A stretch of 64,000 nt of DNA from Qipengyuania spongiae. GTDB taxonomy: Bacteria > Pseudomonadota > Alphaproteobacteria > Sphingomonadales > Sphingomonadaceae. How positions within the stretch are numbered: position 1 is the stretch's first letter; every line of letters begins with the position of its first letter. Made by a program: the position numbers and the translations under genes. The DNA lies in assembly GCF_026168555.1 (NCBI RefSeq), contig NZ_CP092471.1, positions 568,501 to 632,500 on the forward strand, read 5' to 3'. Below the pieces are notes generated by a model that ran no database searches, was not told where the DNA came from, and was given only the letters and a program-made list of their open reading frames with translations. Below, in pieces: positions 62,556 through 64,000 of this stretch.

Positions 62556-64000
<1,445 letters not shown>

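Overview
The window is a GC-rich, densely packed alphaproteobacterial sequence. Its gene content suggests a sphingomonad, probably Erythrobacteraceae: HWE-type histidine kinases, general-stress genes with EcfG-like promoters, TonB-dependent receptors, a ThiS-ThiG fusion and a MerC-domain protein. This placement is inferred from gene content only. No tRNA, rRNA or CRISPR array was seen.

Left flank (1-8.4 kb) is housekeeping: gamma-glutamyltransferase, an AMP-forming acyl-CoA ligase, a decayed ChaA antiporter, ThiS-ThiG, a MerC-like protein, heme A synthase, CutA and an exported protein of unknown role. The last gene is cut at 8381 by the left end of a Tni-type (Tn5053/Tn402/Tn7-like) transposon. 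That element carries tniA, tniB and tniQ, then a strongly structured 170-base spacer and an unrecognised 459-residue protein.

14-25 kb holds an iron-uptake pair (PepSY membrane protein and TonB receptor with a Fur-like operator), a MASE1-PAS-GGDEF cyclase, a receiver protein beside an HWE kinase, an IS5-family element that may carry a lipoprotein gene as passenger, and a second, frameshifted HWE kinase. 25.3-32.5 kb looks like a stress module. One operon encodes a ferritin-like DUF892 protein, a GT2 glycosyltransferase, an acyl-CoA dehydrogenase homologue, a PIG-L deacetylase and a NodS-like methyltransferase. It faces a divergent set of membrane-associated stress proteins (DUF3618, holin-like, YqjD-like, YihY).

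32.6-36.2 kb is a graveyard: a broken TonB receptor, a carbonic anhydrase fragment, a tyrosine-recombinase remnant and dispersed repeats. 36.4-47.4 kb returns to intact genes: an ABC exporter with its DesK/DesR-like two-component system, an amidohydrolase fused to a CIA30 domain, HU, a TetR regulator facing a metallo-hydrolase-like gene, a CPBP protease and a CubicO-type serine hydrolase. 47.9-58.5 kb has two convergent groups of exported proteins of unknown function, one led by a lipoprotein serpin. They are separated by an IS66 element whose tnpB is frameshifted.

At 58.9-60.8 kb an IS3 remnant joins a truncated metallophosphoesterase to a truncated MFS/spermidine-synthase-like gene, which looks like an IS-mediated deletion scar. 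The right flank (61-64 kb) is again housekeeping: two GNAT acetyltransferases and hemB, which runs off the window edge. The 8.4-60.8 kb interval therefore looks like a plastic region bounded by two damaged housekeeping genes.
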